The position numbers were made by a program, and so were the translations under genes. From Gammaproteobacteria bacterium Ga0077536 (GTDB lineage: Bacteria; Pseudomonadota; Gammaproteobacteria; Ga0077536), in contig LNEL01000058.1 in NCBI GenBank assembly GCA_001464935.1, positions 1 to 64,000 on the forward strand: DNA of 64,000 nucleotides, read 5' to 3'. Within the stretch, counting starts at the first letter, position 1. The number at the start of each line of letters is the position of its first letter. Shown here piece after piece: positions 50,262 to 58,805 of this stretch. The notes under the pieces are model-generated. The model had not been told where the DNA came from. It made no database searches and saw nothing but the letters and a program-made list of their open reading frames with translations.

Positions 50262-50699
50262 TCAGGCCCCAAGGCCACCCGGGGTGACGAACTCGGCCGC
50301 GCGCTCGATGCCGGGCCAGTTCGCCGGATCGAGATACGTTCGATCCTGCACGATCCGGCCGTCCCTGATGACGAGGATGGCGCAGAACGGCGAGAAGTAG
50401 TCGGGTCGGGCGCTGTCGAGCACCACCGCTTCGACGACGGCCGTGTCGTCGCCGCTGAACAGCACCCGGTCCACGCGCATCCGTCGGCCGGGGCACCCGG
50501 CGACGACCGCATTTTCGACCTTCAGAAACTGCTCATGACCACGTGCCTCGCCGCCGGTGAACTGCACGTGTGCATCCGGCGCATAGCAGTCGCCGACCAT
50601 GCGCGCGACCTGGTCGTTGTAGGTGGCCTGCCAGTGCAGGACGAGTGCAAGGTTGGCGCGTTGTGCCGCTGTTTGCGGCGCTGCTTGAATATCCGGCAT
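50262..50699 (-). CDS. NTF2-like (SnoaL-type) protein, copy A
   Basis: A 145-residue cytosolic protein with the NTF2-like fold (YNDQVARMVGDCYAPDAHVQ, RRMRVDRVLFSGDDTAVVEA, FCAILVIRDGRIVQDRTYLD). Family members are isomerases, hydrolases or ligand-binding proteins of varied role. It is a clear paralog of the protein at 54670: both share CYxPD, RRMR and RDGxI…DRxY…WPG. No catalytic pair assigned. Confidence 0.85.
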   Translation of the reverse strand: MPDIQAAPQTAAQRANLALVLHWQATYNDQVARMVGDCYAPDAHVQFTGGEARGHEQFLKVENAVVAGCPGRRMRVDRVLFSGDDTAVVEAVVLDSARPDYFSPFCAILVIRDGRIVQDRTYLDPANWPGIERAAEFVTPGGLGA

Positions 50700-50817
50700 C
50701 GGTGACCTCAGCCTGGCTGGTGTGGACGGAACGGGACGAGGACAGCTTTACACAACGGGGCATCGGGCGTCAGTCATCTCGCCACGACTTCGCGTGACGG
50801 CGGTCCGCCGTCTGCCC

Positions 50818-51162
50818 TCATGCGTCCGCGTCCCAATGAAACTTGTGCAGCACGCGATGCACGATCGGCGTGAAGATCAGGGCGGCCGACACGATGAACA
50901 CGAGACCGGCATAGAGCGCATAGCAGCCGGCGAACAGTTTGCCCATCGCGGTGACGGGCGGATTGACCGGGCCCATGCCACCGAGCAGCATCGACGCATT
51001 GAGAAAGGCGTCGATCGCCGGCAGTTGTTCGAAGCGCATGTAGCCCGTCATGCCGAGCAGCAGCGAGGCGAGCAGCAGCCCCAGCGTCAGCGCGAGGTGC
51101 GCCACCAGGCGGGACGCGAAGGCGCGTGGATGCAGGGGTCGATCCTGACGGGACTCGTACAT
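50818..51162 (-). CDS. small membrane protein, unknown function
   Basis: A 114-residue protein with two strong membrane helices (about 21-41 and 75-100) separated by a loop with FLNASMLLGGMGPVNPPVTA and ending HRVLHKFHWD. The two-helix layout with a Gly-rich re-entrant-like loop recalls small channel-forming proteins, but no K+-channel TVGYG motif is present. It is on the same strand as the downstream NTF2-like gene. Confidence 0.7.
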   Translation of the reverse strand: MYESRQDRPLHPRAFASRLVAHLALTLGLLLASLLLGMTGYMRFEQLPAIDAFLNASMLLGGMGPVNPPVTAMGKLFAGCYALYAGLVFIVSAALIFTPIVHRVLHKFHWDADA

Positions 51163-51288
51163 CGGCGTTCACCCGCTCGCGATGAACCGGGGCGAATGCC
51201 CCGGTCGCTGGCCCGGATTCTGACACGGGCGCATGCCTGCGTTAACCTGCCTGTCGGCAACGAGGCAGGCCGGGACAAACATCACCGC

Positions 51289-51708
51289 ATGAACACCGTG
51301 TTGTGGACACACCTGTTGATGGGTGCCGAGGTGATCACCGATGACACCGACAAGCCCGCGCTGTACCGGCATGCCGACCGGCTGGACCGCCTCAGTCGCG
51401 AACTCGGCCTCGGCTCGTTCATCGCCGCCTGCGACACCACGGACCTGCGCTTCGAGGCGCACGGGTTCGAGCTGCCGTCGGGCGTGCACTCGACGCTCGA
51501 CATGATGGCCCGGCACGGCGCCTGGCTGCCGGTGGCGTCAGCCATCACCCTGCTCACAGGGCTGACCGCGCATCTACAGCGCAACAAACTCACGTTCGGA
51601 CTGCTGCACGAGGAGTATCACGAAGTGCTGGCCGAGCTGACGGCCGCCCTTGCGTTCGCGACGGCTGCGCCGCCGGACGCCCGATTCAATTTCTCGATCG
51701 TCACCTGA
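51289..51708 (+). CDS. conserved-looking hypothetical protein
   Basis: A 139-residue soluble product with no signal peptide. Internal features: LWTHLLMGAEVITDDTDKPA, RLSRELGLGSFIAACDTTD and a helical C-terminal half ending in RFNFSIVT. Codon use has the high third-position GC of its neighbours. No family recognised. Upstream is a divergent gene (51162) on the other strand. Confidence 0.6.
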   Translation: MNTVLWTHLLMGAEVITDDTDKPALYRHADRLDRLSRELGLGSFIAACDTTDLRFEAHGFELPSGVHSTLDMMARHGAWLPVASAITLLTGLTAHLQRNKLTFGLLHEEYHEVLAELTAALAFATAAPPDARFNFSIVT

Positions 51709-51837
51709 ACGGACAGGCCTGCACCCGCGGCGTCGGGAGCTCGGCGCCGGCAGCGATGGCGGGCGAGGCTCGCGGCACGGTCCGCGATGGTCGTCAGAAC
51801 CGGGGGCGTGGCGCCGGCCTGACTGCCACGACGGAGT

Positions 51838-51857
51838 GCCCCCCCTCCCGGGGGGGC
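51838..51857. terminator. C7/G7 hairpin between convergent genes
   Basis: G-CCCCCCC-TCCC-GGGGGGG-C, a perfect eight-pair stem with a four-base loop, followed by a second dyad GTCCG/CGGAC at about 51863-51875. It separates the 51289 gene from the convergent Spy-like gene. No U-tract. Confidence 0.5.
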
Positions 51858-51875
51858 CGAGTGTCCGGGTCGGAC

Positions 51876-52208
51876 TCAGTTCGCCGCCGGCTTGTTGTCG
51901 CAGTCGCGATGGCGGCCGTGCCGCTCCTTCCACTCGCCACGCCGCTGTTCGCGCATCGCGTCGTGTTTCGCCAGCTGCTCGGGCGTCAGCACCTCGGCCA
52001 TCCTGGCGCGCATCTGCTCCCGCATCGCCTGGCGTTGCACCTGGTGTTCATCGAACAGGGCTTTCACGCGCGTCTTCTGCTCGTCGGTCAGTTGCAGCGC
52101 AGCCGCCATGCGATCGAGCTTCGCGCCGTCCGGGCCCATGCCCTGGCCCCCGGCGAACGCAACCGGCAATGCACAGGCGAAAGCGAGTGCGATCAAAGTT
52201 CTTTTCAT
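51876..52208 (-). CDS. Spy/CpxP-like periplasmic protein
   Basis: A 110-residue exported protein with a signal peptide (MKRTLIALAFACALPVAFAG) and two LTxxQ motifs of the Spy/CpxP family: LQLTDEQKTRVKALFDEH and VLTPEQLAKHDAMREQRR, linked by a basic, Met/Arg/Gln-rich helix. Spy is an ATP-independent periplasmic chaperone in E. coli, induced by BaeSR and CpxAR. Its gene directly follows a BaeR-like response regulator (137 bases away), so it is a likely target of that system. Confidence 0.88.
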   Translation of the reverse strand: MKRTLIALAFACALPVAFAGGQGMGPDGAKLDRMAAALQLTDEQKTRVKALFDEHQVQRQAMREQMRARMAEVLTPEQLAKHDAMREQRRGEWKERHGRHRDCDNKPAAN

Positions 52209-52345
52209 GTCTGTCTCCTGTCATGAATGGTCTGATTGGGAAGGATGGCAACCATCCCTGAACGTCAGCTTGTGCCGCATTCGTGCAAGAACGACGGAGC
52301 AATTGTGCATCGATTGAGGAAGTTGTCCGGCGCCGGCTGCCCGCG

Positions 52346-53056
52346 TCAATCCCGGGGCGGTGCTGCCTGCGGCTCATAGCGATAGCCGGCGCCGTAGACG
52401 GCGTGCACCAGCTCCCGCTGCGGCAGGATCGCCGCCAGCTTCCGGCGCAGCTTCTTGATGTGGCTGTCGATGGTGCGATCGGACACCACGCGACGATCGG
52501 GATAGATCCGGTCCATCAACTGGGACCGCGAGAAGATCCGGCCGGGTTCACGGTACAGCACGTCGAACAGATGGAACTCGACCGACGTCAGTGTTTCCTC
52601 GCGGCCCGCGGCGCGGATGCGGAACGCCAGCGGATCGAGTTCGAGGACGTTGCGGTCCACGCTGGCGGCCGCCGCCGCCCCGGGCCCGGTCCTGCGCAGC
52701 ACCGCCTTCAGCCGCGCGATCACCTCGCGCGGGCTGAACGGCTTGCAGATGTAGTCGTCGGCGCCGAGTTCGAGGCCAATCAGGCGATCGATTTCTTCGA
52801 CCCGCGCCGTGATCATCAGGATCGGCACCGCGCTGAACTGGCGGATTTCGCGACAGAGCGTCAGGCCATCCGTGCCGGGCAGCATCAGGTCGAGCAGAAT
52901 CGCGGCCGGCATCGCACTGCGCAGCGACGGCAGCACCGCGGTGCCGTCGCCGATGATCTGCGCGGCATAGCCGGCGCGCACGACATAGTCGGCGAGCAGA
53001 CGGGCGAGCTTGTCCTCGTCTTCGACGATCAGTATCAGCGGGGCGGTGGCAGTCAC
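52346..53056 (-). CDS. BaeR/OmpR-family response regulator
   Basis: A 236-residue transcription factor with an N-terminal receiver (LILIVEDEDKLARLLADYVV; phospho-Asp56 in ILLDLMLPGTDG; Lys in KPFSPRE) and a C-terminal winged helix (LTSVEFHLFDVLYREPGRIF, VVSDRTIDSHIKKLRRKL). The closest familiar family is BaeR. Its GTG overlaps the kinase stop codon by four bases (GTGA), so the two are translationally coupled. Confidence 0.93.
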   Translation of the reverse strand: MTATAPLILIVEDEDKLARLLADYVVRAGYAAQIIGDGTAVLPSLRSAMPAAILLDLMLPGTDGLTLCREIRQFSAVPILMITARVEEIDRLIGLELGADDYICKPFSPREVIARLKAVLRRTGPGAAAAASVDRNVLELDPLAFRIRAAGREETLTSVEFHLFDVLYREPGRIFSRSQLMDRIYPDRRVVSDRTIDSHIKKLRRKLAAILPQRELVHAVYGAGYRYEPQAAPPRD

Positions 53057-54531
53057 GGCAGCAACGGGAGATCGATCAGGATGGACAGTCCGCCGAGTGC
53101 GGACGCCGTGGCGGTGATGCTGCCGTCGTGCGCTTCGACGATGCTGCGGCAAATCGCGAGCCCGAGGCCGGCACCGCCGCTGGCCCGATTGCGCGAGGCG
53201 TCGACGCGATGGAAGCGTTCGAACAACTGCGGCAGGTCATCCGCGGGGACGCCGGGCGCGGTATCGCTGAACACCAGCTGCAGACGATCGCCGCTGCGGC
53301 CGGCGCGGATGACCAGGCGCCCGCCCACGTCGGTGTAGCGCAGGGTGTTGGTCAACAGGTTGCGGAACAGTTGCGACAGGCGTCCGCTGTCGCCATTGAT
53401 GCGAAGGCTCGGCCCTGGCGCCGGCTCCAACGTCACGTCGATCTGTCGGTCGGCGAACTCGCCGGCCAGTGCCGCCAGGTCCTCGCGCAGGATCGCGAGC
53501 GGTTCAACGGCGGTCTTGCGATAACTCAGCGCGCCGAGATCGGACATTGCCAGATCGTTGAGGTCGTCGACCAGCCGATGCAGTCGCAGCGTGTCGGCAT
53601 GCAGGGAGTCGATGGCCGCCATGGTCAGCGGCCGCACCCCGTCCTGCAAGGCTTCGAGTTCGCCGCGCAGCACGGCCAGCGGGGTCCTCAGTTCATGGGA
53701 AATGTCTGCCACCCACTGCCGTCGTCCCTGCTCGGTGCGGGCCAGCGCTTTCGCCAGTTCATTCACGTCACGCGCCAGTTGGCCGAGTTCATCGCCCGAG
53801 GTCACGGCGACGCGCGTATCGAACTGGCCGCTCGCGAGGGCGCGCGCAGCGCCGGTGATCTCGCGCACGCGGCGCGTCATGGCGCCGGCCAGCGGCAGCG
53901 CCAGCGCCGCGGCCAGCAGGACCATCGCCGCGGCGATCACGACAAAGGTCTGCCGCTGCCGCGCGACGAAGCGGATGTCGGCGAGTTCGTCGATCGCGGG
54001 GCCCGGCAATACGGCCAGCCAGCCCACGGTCGCGCCCGCGGCCATGATCGGCTTCAGTTCGGCGTCGGCGAGGCGCGCCGCCTCGCCGAACAGCAGGCGC
54101 CGGTCCGCGTCGAGCAACATCAGGCGAAACTCGAGCGGGGCGCCTCGCGCAGGTCCCGCGTGGCGGCTGTCGCCGGGCGGCCCTCCGCGCGCCCCTGCCC
54201 GGCCGCGGTGCGGCGGCCATTGATGCGGTGGACCGGAGAGCGCCCGGCCAAGCCAGCGAGGCGCCCGATCGTGGCTGCCGGGCCGGCTGGTGAACAACAG
54301 ATGCGCCCAGCGGGCACGGTCATCCCTGAGCCGCTGCCAGCCGCCCGCGGCGACGTATTCGTCGGCGAGGCGCGTGATGACGGCCTTCACCTGCGCCTGC
54401 TGGCGTGCTTCGACCAGCGAGACGAAGCCGCGCTCGAATGACCACTGCATGACGGCGAGCATCCCGGCGACGACGGCGCCGGTGATAATCAGCAACACCA
54501 CGAACAGTTTGGCGCGCAGGGTCAGACGCAT
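53053..54531 (-). CDS. BaeS-like membrane sensor histidine kinase
   Basis: A 492-residue kinase with two membrane helices (about residues 8-30 and 195-218), a periplasmic sensor between them, a HAMP domain (about 218-270), HisKA with His279 (WVADISHELRTPLAVLRGE) and an ATPase (LFRNLLTNTLRYT, GGAGLGLAICRSI). Residues 90-132 are unusual: a Pro/Arg/His/Gly-rich low-complexity stretch (GPPHQWPPHRGRAGARGGPP) in the sensor. It is upstream of, and translationally coupled to, the regulator gene. Confidence 0.93.
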   Translation of the reverse strand: MRLTLRAKLFVVLLIITGAVVAGMLAVMQWSFERGFVSLVEARQQAQVKAVITRLADEYVAAGGWQRLRDDRARWAHLLFTSRPGSHDRAPRWLGRALSGPPHQWPPHRGRAGARGGPPGDSRHAGPARGAPLEFRLMLLDADRRLLFGEAARLADAELKPIMAAGATVGWLAVLPGPAIDELADIRFVARQRQTFVVIAAAMVLLAAALALPLAGAMTRRVREITGAARALASGQFDTRVAVTSGDELGQLARDVNELAKALARTEQGRRQWVADISHELRTPLAVLRGELEALQDGVRPLTMAAIDSLHADTLRLHRLVDDLNDLAMSDLGALSYRKTAVEPLAILREDLAALAGEFADRQIDVTLEPAPGPSLRINGDSGRLSQLFRNLLTNTLRYTDVGGRLVIRAGRSGDRLQLVFSDTAPGVPADDLPQLFERFHRVDASRNRASGGAGLGLAICRSIVEAHDGSITATASALGGLSILIDLPLLP

Positions 54532-54669
54532 GGGCCGTGCCGTGAACGAAGTGGGTGATTATCGCGCCCGATTGCGCAGCAATTGTGGACGGGAAGCGGC
54601 CGGGCGTCGCGGCGTCGCCGGCTGGCGGGTGGCGCCGTCAGGATGCGCAGCCGCCGCGCGGCGCGCCGA

Positions 54670-55044
54670 TCACAGGCCCGGCCAGCGCGCCCACTCCGCG
54701 TAGCTGCGATCGATCGCGATATATCCGTCGCGCATCGTCAGCACGGCCGCGAACGGCAGCATCCAGTCCGCCCCCGCATCGGGATTGAGCAGGGTCACTT
54801 CGACGATCACCGTATCCGCCAGCACGTGCACGTGCTCGAGGCGCATCCGGCGCCGGGGCGCCACGCGCAGCACGGTGCGTTCGACGTCGAGCAGCGTCTG
54901 CGCGCCTTCGATCACCGCGCGGCCCATCACGTGGACCTGGCAATCGGGCGTGTAGCACTCGGGAACGAAACGTTCGATGTCGTGGTTGTAGAGCTCGACG
55001 TAACGGTGGGCGGTCGCGAGATTGCGCTGCTGGTGTTCGGTCAT
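54670..55044 (-). CDS. NTF2-like (SnoaL-type) protein, copy B
   Basis: A 124-residue NTF2-fold protein (LATAHRYVELYNHDIERFVP, RRMRLEHVHVLADTVIVEVT, FAAVLTMRDGYIAIDRSYAE). It is a paralog of the 50262 protein but lacks the last 20 residues. CAGGAGCACGCG precedes ATG 55044. The gene ends 138 bases from the BaeS-like gene start and is not part of that operon. Confidence 0.83.
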   Translation of the reverse strand: MTEHQQRNLATAHRYVELYNHDIERFVPECYTPDCQVHVMGRAVIEGAQTLLDVERTVLRVAPRRRMRLEHVHVLADTVIVEVTLLNPDAGADWMLPFAAVLTMRDGYIAIDRSYAEWARWPGL

Positions 55045-55227
55045 CGCGTGCTCCTGCGGTGAGGGCAAATGAAAGCCGTTGCTCACGAGCCTACGCCTGT
55101 TGTCCCGTTTCGCAAATGCCGCCGGCCCCCGGGCCGGGCACGTGTGCTGCCAGCCCCAACAGGCCGGTGACAAGGCTCGGCCGTGAAACCCGACTGGCGC
55201 TGACAGGGGTGTCACGGAACGGGTGGA

Positions 55228-55397
55228 CCAGCACCGAGAACTCAAGGAACACCGAGTGGGGAGGGCGAAATGGACGGCGACCGCCGGCAAGGCGCTCGTG
55301 TGGCCTGATGAGAGGCCGAGCTTCGTGCACGGGCCCAAGGGTCGAACGATTTGGCGATCCGTTCCCGAAATCCCCGGTGTTCTCGCTGGCCATCACA
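55228..55397. repeat. inverted-repeat element, copy 3 (degenerate)
   Basis: In the 390-base intergenic gap 55045-55434, CCAGCACCGAGAAC (from 55228) and GGAACACCGAG (from about 55246) face CCCCGGTGTTCTCGCTGG (to 55390) at the other end, giving imperfect complementarity of the same kind as the elements at 14139 and 57392. The spacing is larger and the arms are decayed. The rest of the gap shows no gene. Confidence 0.5.
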
Positions 55398-55434
55398 GCC
55401 CGACCGGCTGCTGAAAAACGACTGCGGCCCGCGC

Positions 55435-56184
55435 TCAGCCCGACGACGGCGCGCGCCGCGCTTCGAACACCAGTCCGCCGAGTTTGCGCACGATCAGACG
55501 TTGAACGGCCCGCGGCACCAGGGCCAGCGGCAGTGGCCTGCCCTCCAGGCGTCGCGCGAGCCAGTCCTCCTCGCGGTGACGCAGGCTGCCGAGATGGCGC
55601 GCATAGCTCGCGCGGATCTCGTCGAGACTGCGGTAGTGCGTCCACTGATCGAGCCACACGCAGAAATCCTCGCTCCACTGGCGCCTCGTTTTCGTGCCGG
55701 TGAAGTAGCCGAAGCCGAGCAGACGCATCAGCACGGCGTAATGCACGCGCAGCCGGCTGCCTTTCGCAAAGCGGTGCAGCAGCGGAATGCCGCAATGGCC
55801 CTCGCGCCACACGCCACGGTCCGGAAACAGGCTCAGCACCACGCCGCCGGGTTTGAGCACGCGCGCGATTTCGCGCAGCACCGCGTCGAGATCCTCGACG
55901 TGCTCCATCACCTGGTTGTTGATCACGAAGTCGAAGCTGGCATCGTCGAACGGGATGCGCCCGTCCTCGATGCGCCGGATCACGCCGCTGGCGAAGCGCG
56001 CGGCATCGACCTGGCCGGAGTAGTCGCCACCGTCATAGAACACATCGCAGCCGAAGGCCGTGACGTCGCGGCGCCGCAGTTCGTCGACGATCTGGCCGGC
56101 GCCGCAGCCGTAGTCGAGCACGCGGGCGTCGCCGGGCGGGTGCTGGTCCTGCACCCAGCGGGCACAGAATTCATAGTTGTTCAT
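55435..56184 (-). CDS. class I SAM-dependent methyltransferase
   Basis: A 249-residue methyltransferase with the SAM-binding motif I VLDYGCGAGQIVDELRR, motif II-like FGCDVFYDGG, and PFDDASFDFVINNQVMEHV (motif IV region), followed by LREIARVLKPGGVVLSLFPD. The group is the ubiquinone/menaquinone-type Methyltransf_11 family; the acceptor is unknown. The C-terminal half is basic and helical. Upstream on the same strand is the LLM oxidoreductase, 44 bases away, so they may be cotranscribed. Confidence 0.9.
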   Translation of the reverse strand: MNNYEFCARWVQDQHPPGDARVLDYGCGAGQIVDELRRRDVTAFGCDVFYDGGDYSGQVDAARFASGVIRRIEDGRIPFDDASFDFVINNQVMEHVEDLDAVLREIARVLKPGGVVLSLFPDRGVWREGHCGIPLLHRFAKGSRLRVHYAVLMRLLGFGYFTGTKTRRQWSEDFCVWLDQWTHYRSLDEIRASYARHLGSLRHREEDWLARRLEGRPLPLALVPRAVQRLIVRKLGGLVFEARRAPSSG

Positions 56185-56228
56185 GGCTGCTGGCGGCCGG
56201 CGGCCCGTGGCCGCCGGCCTTCATCCGG

Positions 56229-57311
56229 TCAACGGAACGCGGGCATCACGTACTCGGCGAAGTCGCGCAGCACCTTGCGCTCGCAGTCCATCGGCGGCCA
56301 CAGGTCGATTTCCTTGATGCCGCCGGCTTCGAGCCGCTTCACGTGTTCGATCAGTTCGTCCGGCTCCCCGATCAGGCAGCTCGACTTGATCGCCTCCGGT
56401 CGCATGAAGCGACGCTCGTCGGGCTGCAGGTAGATCAGGTGGCCGTCGTGAATCTGGCGGAAGCGCGAGGCCTCGGGCAGGCTCATCTTCTCCACGTGGG
56501 CGAGGTATTCCGGCCAGATGGCCTGGAAATGCGGCGGGATGATCGCGTCGTTGCGGCCGTTGTCCTTCCAGACTTCATAGAAGAAGTGCAGTTCGCAGGC
56601 CACCCAGCTGCCCGTCTCGTCGATGATGCGATCGTCGGTCAGTCTGTCGCCCGGCCGCAGCACACAGGACGAGGTGATGAACGCCGTGTGAAAGTCCGCC
56701 GGCAGGGTGCGGCCCGCCTTCGCGGCGCCGGCATGGATGTGATCGAGCTTCGGCTTCACGACTTCGGGCTCGCCGCCGACGGTGATCCAGCCGTCGCCGT
56801 AGCGCCCGGTCGCCTCGAGCGCCTTCGGCCCGTTGGCCGCGACGTAGATCGGAATGCGGTTGTCGATGTCGATGAACTTGCGATCGCGATGCAGGAACTG
56901 GATCTCGCGCACATTGCCGCGGTAGTCGTAGTCCACGGCCTCGCCGTCGAGCAGCGCGCGCACCACGCGCAGGTATTCGCGGAATTCCCCGACGCGCATC
57001 GGATCCTGGCCCATCACTCGCATAGCGGTGTGGCCGGTGCCGAGGCCGAGGAAGACGCGGCCGGGGGCCAGTGCGTTGATCGTCGCGATTGAATGCGCGG
57101 TCACGGGTGCGATGCGGGTGCCGGTGATCGACACCCCGGTGCCGATCTGGATGCGCTTCGTGTGCGTGGCGGCGAGCGCCATCGTCGCGTAGGCGTCCGA
57201 CCAGATCATCTGCGAGTCGCCGACCCACGCGCGGTCGTAACCGAGCTCTTCGGCGTAGCGGATGATGTCCCAGTTGTTGATGTGCGTGCTGACGCCGATG
57301 CCGAACTGCAT
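56229..57311 (-). CDS. LLM-class flavin-dependent oxidoreductase
   Basis: A 360-residue luciferase-like TIM-barrel flavoenzyme using FMN or F420. Conserved stretches: FGIGVSTHINNWDIIRYAEE, GYDRAWVGDSQMIWSDAYAT, PGRVFLGLGTGHTAMRVMGQ and RIPIYVAANGPKALEATGRY. GGGAGAGGA precedes ATG 57311; a longer upstream frame is discarded. The closest familiar group is F420-dependent 5,10-methylene-H4MPT reductase-like/LLM monooxygenases, common in lipid- and steroid-degrading bacteria. Substrate and cofactor are not certain. Confidence 0.9.
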   Translation of the reverse strand: MQFGIGVSTHINNWDIIRYAEELGYDRAWVGDSQMIWSDAYATMALAATHTKRIQIGTGVSITGTRIAPVTAHSIATINALAPGRVFLGLGTGHTAMRVMGQDPMRVGEFREYLRVVRALLDGEAVDYDYRGNVREIQFLHRDRKFIDIDNRIPIYVAANGPKALEATGRYGDGWITVGGEPEVVKPKLDHIHAGAAKAGRTLPADFHTAFITSSCVLRPGDRLTDDRIIDETGSWVACELHFFYEVWKDNGRNDAIIPPHFQAIWPEYLAHVEKMSLPEASRFRQIHDGHLIYLQPDERRFMRPEAIKSSCLIGEPDELIEHVKRLEAGGIKEIDLWPPMDCERKVLRDFAEYVMPAFR

Positions 57312-57391
57312 GGTCCTCTCCCTCTGCTGCGTTTTCGTGCGGGGCGCCATTACACGTGGGATGCTGTGCCAGTTCAACCTTGGCTGAAGAT

Positions 57392-57556
57392 GGCCACCGA
57401 GAACACAGAGGAAGCAAAAGCACGGGAGACCTCACTGGCCCGCGCGCTGAGACATCGAACGCGCCGCACAAATGCGTCGTGGGCCAGCTGCACGGCAGCA
57501 TCGGAGCAGCGCCCTCTATGCCTTCAATTCTCGGTGTTCTCGGTGTTCTCGGTGGC
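57392..57556. repeat. inverted-repeat element, copy 2
   Basis: Left arm GGCCACCGAGAACACAGAGG (57392-57411) and right arm 57530-57556 pair perfectly over GCCACCGAGAACAC/GTGTTCTCGGTGGC; the right arm differs from that of copy 1 at one base. An inner pair CTGGCCCGCG/CGTGGGCCAG lies between. It occupies most of the 299-base divergent region between the LLM gene and the acyl-CoA dehydrogenase gene. Confidence 0.8.
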
Positions 57557-57610
57557 AAATTCAAGCCCCCCGTCCGGCATAATCTCCGCTCAGCACGCAG
57601 GAGCAGCAAC

Positions 57611-58795
57611 GTGACGACCGAAGACGAATTCCGCGCCGACACGCGGGCGTGGCTCGAAGCCCAGTGCCCGCTGTCGATGCGCACGCCGATGCCCGAGGAC
57701 GAGCGGGTGTGGGGCGGGCGCCATGCCAGCTTCAGACACCCGGACAGCCGCGTGTGGTTCGAGCGCATGGTCGGGCGCGGCTGGACCGTGCCGACCTGGC
57801 CCCGGGAGTACGGGGGCGGCGGCCTCAGCGCGGCTGAAGCGATCGTGCTGAAAGAGGAGATGCAGCGCCTCGGCTGCCGCACGCCGCTGTTCGGCTTCGG
57901 CATCAGCATGCTCGGGCCGGTGTTGCTGAAATACGGCAGCCCCGCGCAGAAAGCCGAGCACCTGCCGAAAATCGCCCGCGGCGAGATTCGCTGGTGCCAG
58001 GGTTACAGCGAGCCGGGCGCCGGCTCGGACCTCGCGAGCCTGCAGACGAAATGCGAGGATCGGGGCGACCACTGGCTCGTCAATGGCCAGAAAGTGTGGA
58101 CGTCCTACGCCCACCTCGCCGACTGGATCTTCTGCCTCGTGCGCACCGACACCGGCGCCAAACACGGCGGCATCAGTTTCCTGCTGTTCGACATGGCGAG
58201 CGCCGGCGTCGAGGCGCGGCCAATCAAACTGATCAGCGGCGCGTCCGCGTTCTGCGAAACCTTCTTCACGAATGTGCGCGTGCCGAAAGACCAGCTCGTC
58301 GGGCGGCTCAACGACGGCTGGACGATCGCCAAGGAACTGCTGCAGCACGAGCGCGGGATGATCTCGGAGATCGGCCGCGCGATCGGCGCGACGGTGCCGT
58401 CGGTGGACGTCGTCGCGCAGCGCTATCTCGGTGACGTCGACGGGCGGATTGTCGATCCGGTGCTGCGCGACGCCGTCGCCCGCCACGTGATGGACGACCA
58501 CGCGTTCCAGCTGACGCTGCGGCGCGCGGCGGAGGAATCCGAGGCCGGCGCGGCCAGCGGCGGCTTGTCGTCGATGTTCAAGTACTACGGCACGGAGCAG
58601 AACAAGCGCAAGTTCGAGCTGATCCTGAAATGCGCCGGCCACGCCGCGCTCGGTTGGGAAGGGGCGGGATTCGACGAGTCGGAACTGCTGGCCTGCCGCA
58701 CCTGGCTGCGCTCGAAGGGCAATTCGATCGAAGGCGGGACGTCCGAGATCCAGTTGAACGTGATCGCCAAGCGCGTGCTTGGCCTGCCGGACTGA
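57611..58795 (+). CDS. acyl-CoA dehydrogenase, active-type subunit
   Basis: A 394-residue FAD enzyme that alpha,beta-dehydrogenates an acyl-CoA. N-terminal helical domain (VPTWPREYGGGGLSAAEAIV), middle beta domain (YSEPGAGSDLASLQTKCEDR), and C-terminal domain ending with the FAD-contact motif GNSIEGGTSEIQLNVIAKRV. The GTG at 57611 follows AGGAG; the frame upstream runs through a repeat element and has no similarity. Directly followed (10 bases) by a second acyl-CoA dehydrogenase gene with a degenerate C-terminal motif. Confidence 0.94.
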   Translation: MTTEDEFRADTRAWLEAQCPLSMRTPMPEDERVWGGRHASFRHPDSRVWFERMVGRGWTVPTWPREYGGGGLSAAEAIVLKEEMQRLGCRTPLFGFGISMLGPVLLKYGSPAQKAEHLPKIARGEIRWCQGYSEPGAGSDLASLQTKCEDRGDHWLVNGQKVWTSYAHLADWIFCLVRTDTGAKHGGISFLLFDMASAGVEARPIKLISGASAFCETFFTNVRVPKDQLVGRLNDGWTIAKELLQHERGMISEIGRAIGATVPSVDVVAQRYLGDVDGRIVDPVLRDAVARHVMDDHAFQLTLRRAAEESEAGAASGGLSSMFKYYGTEQNKRKFELILKCAGHAALGWEGAGFDESELLACRTWLRSKGNSIEGGTSEIQLNVIAKRVLGLPD

Positions 58796-58805
58796 GGGGA
58801 CTGCG

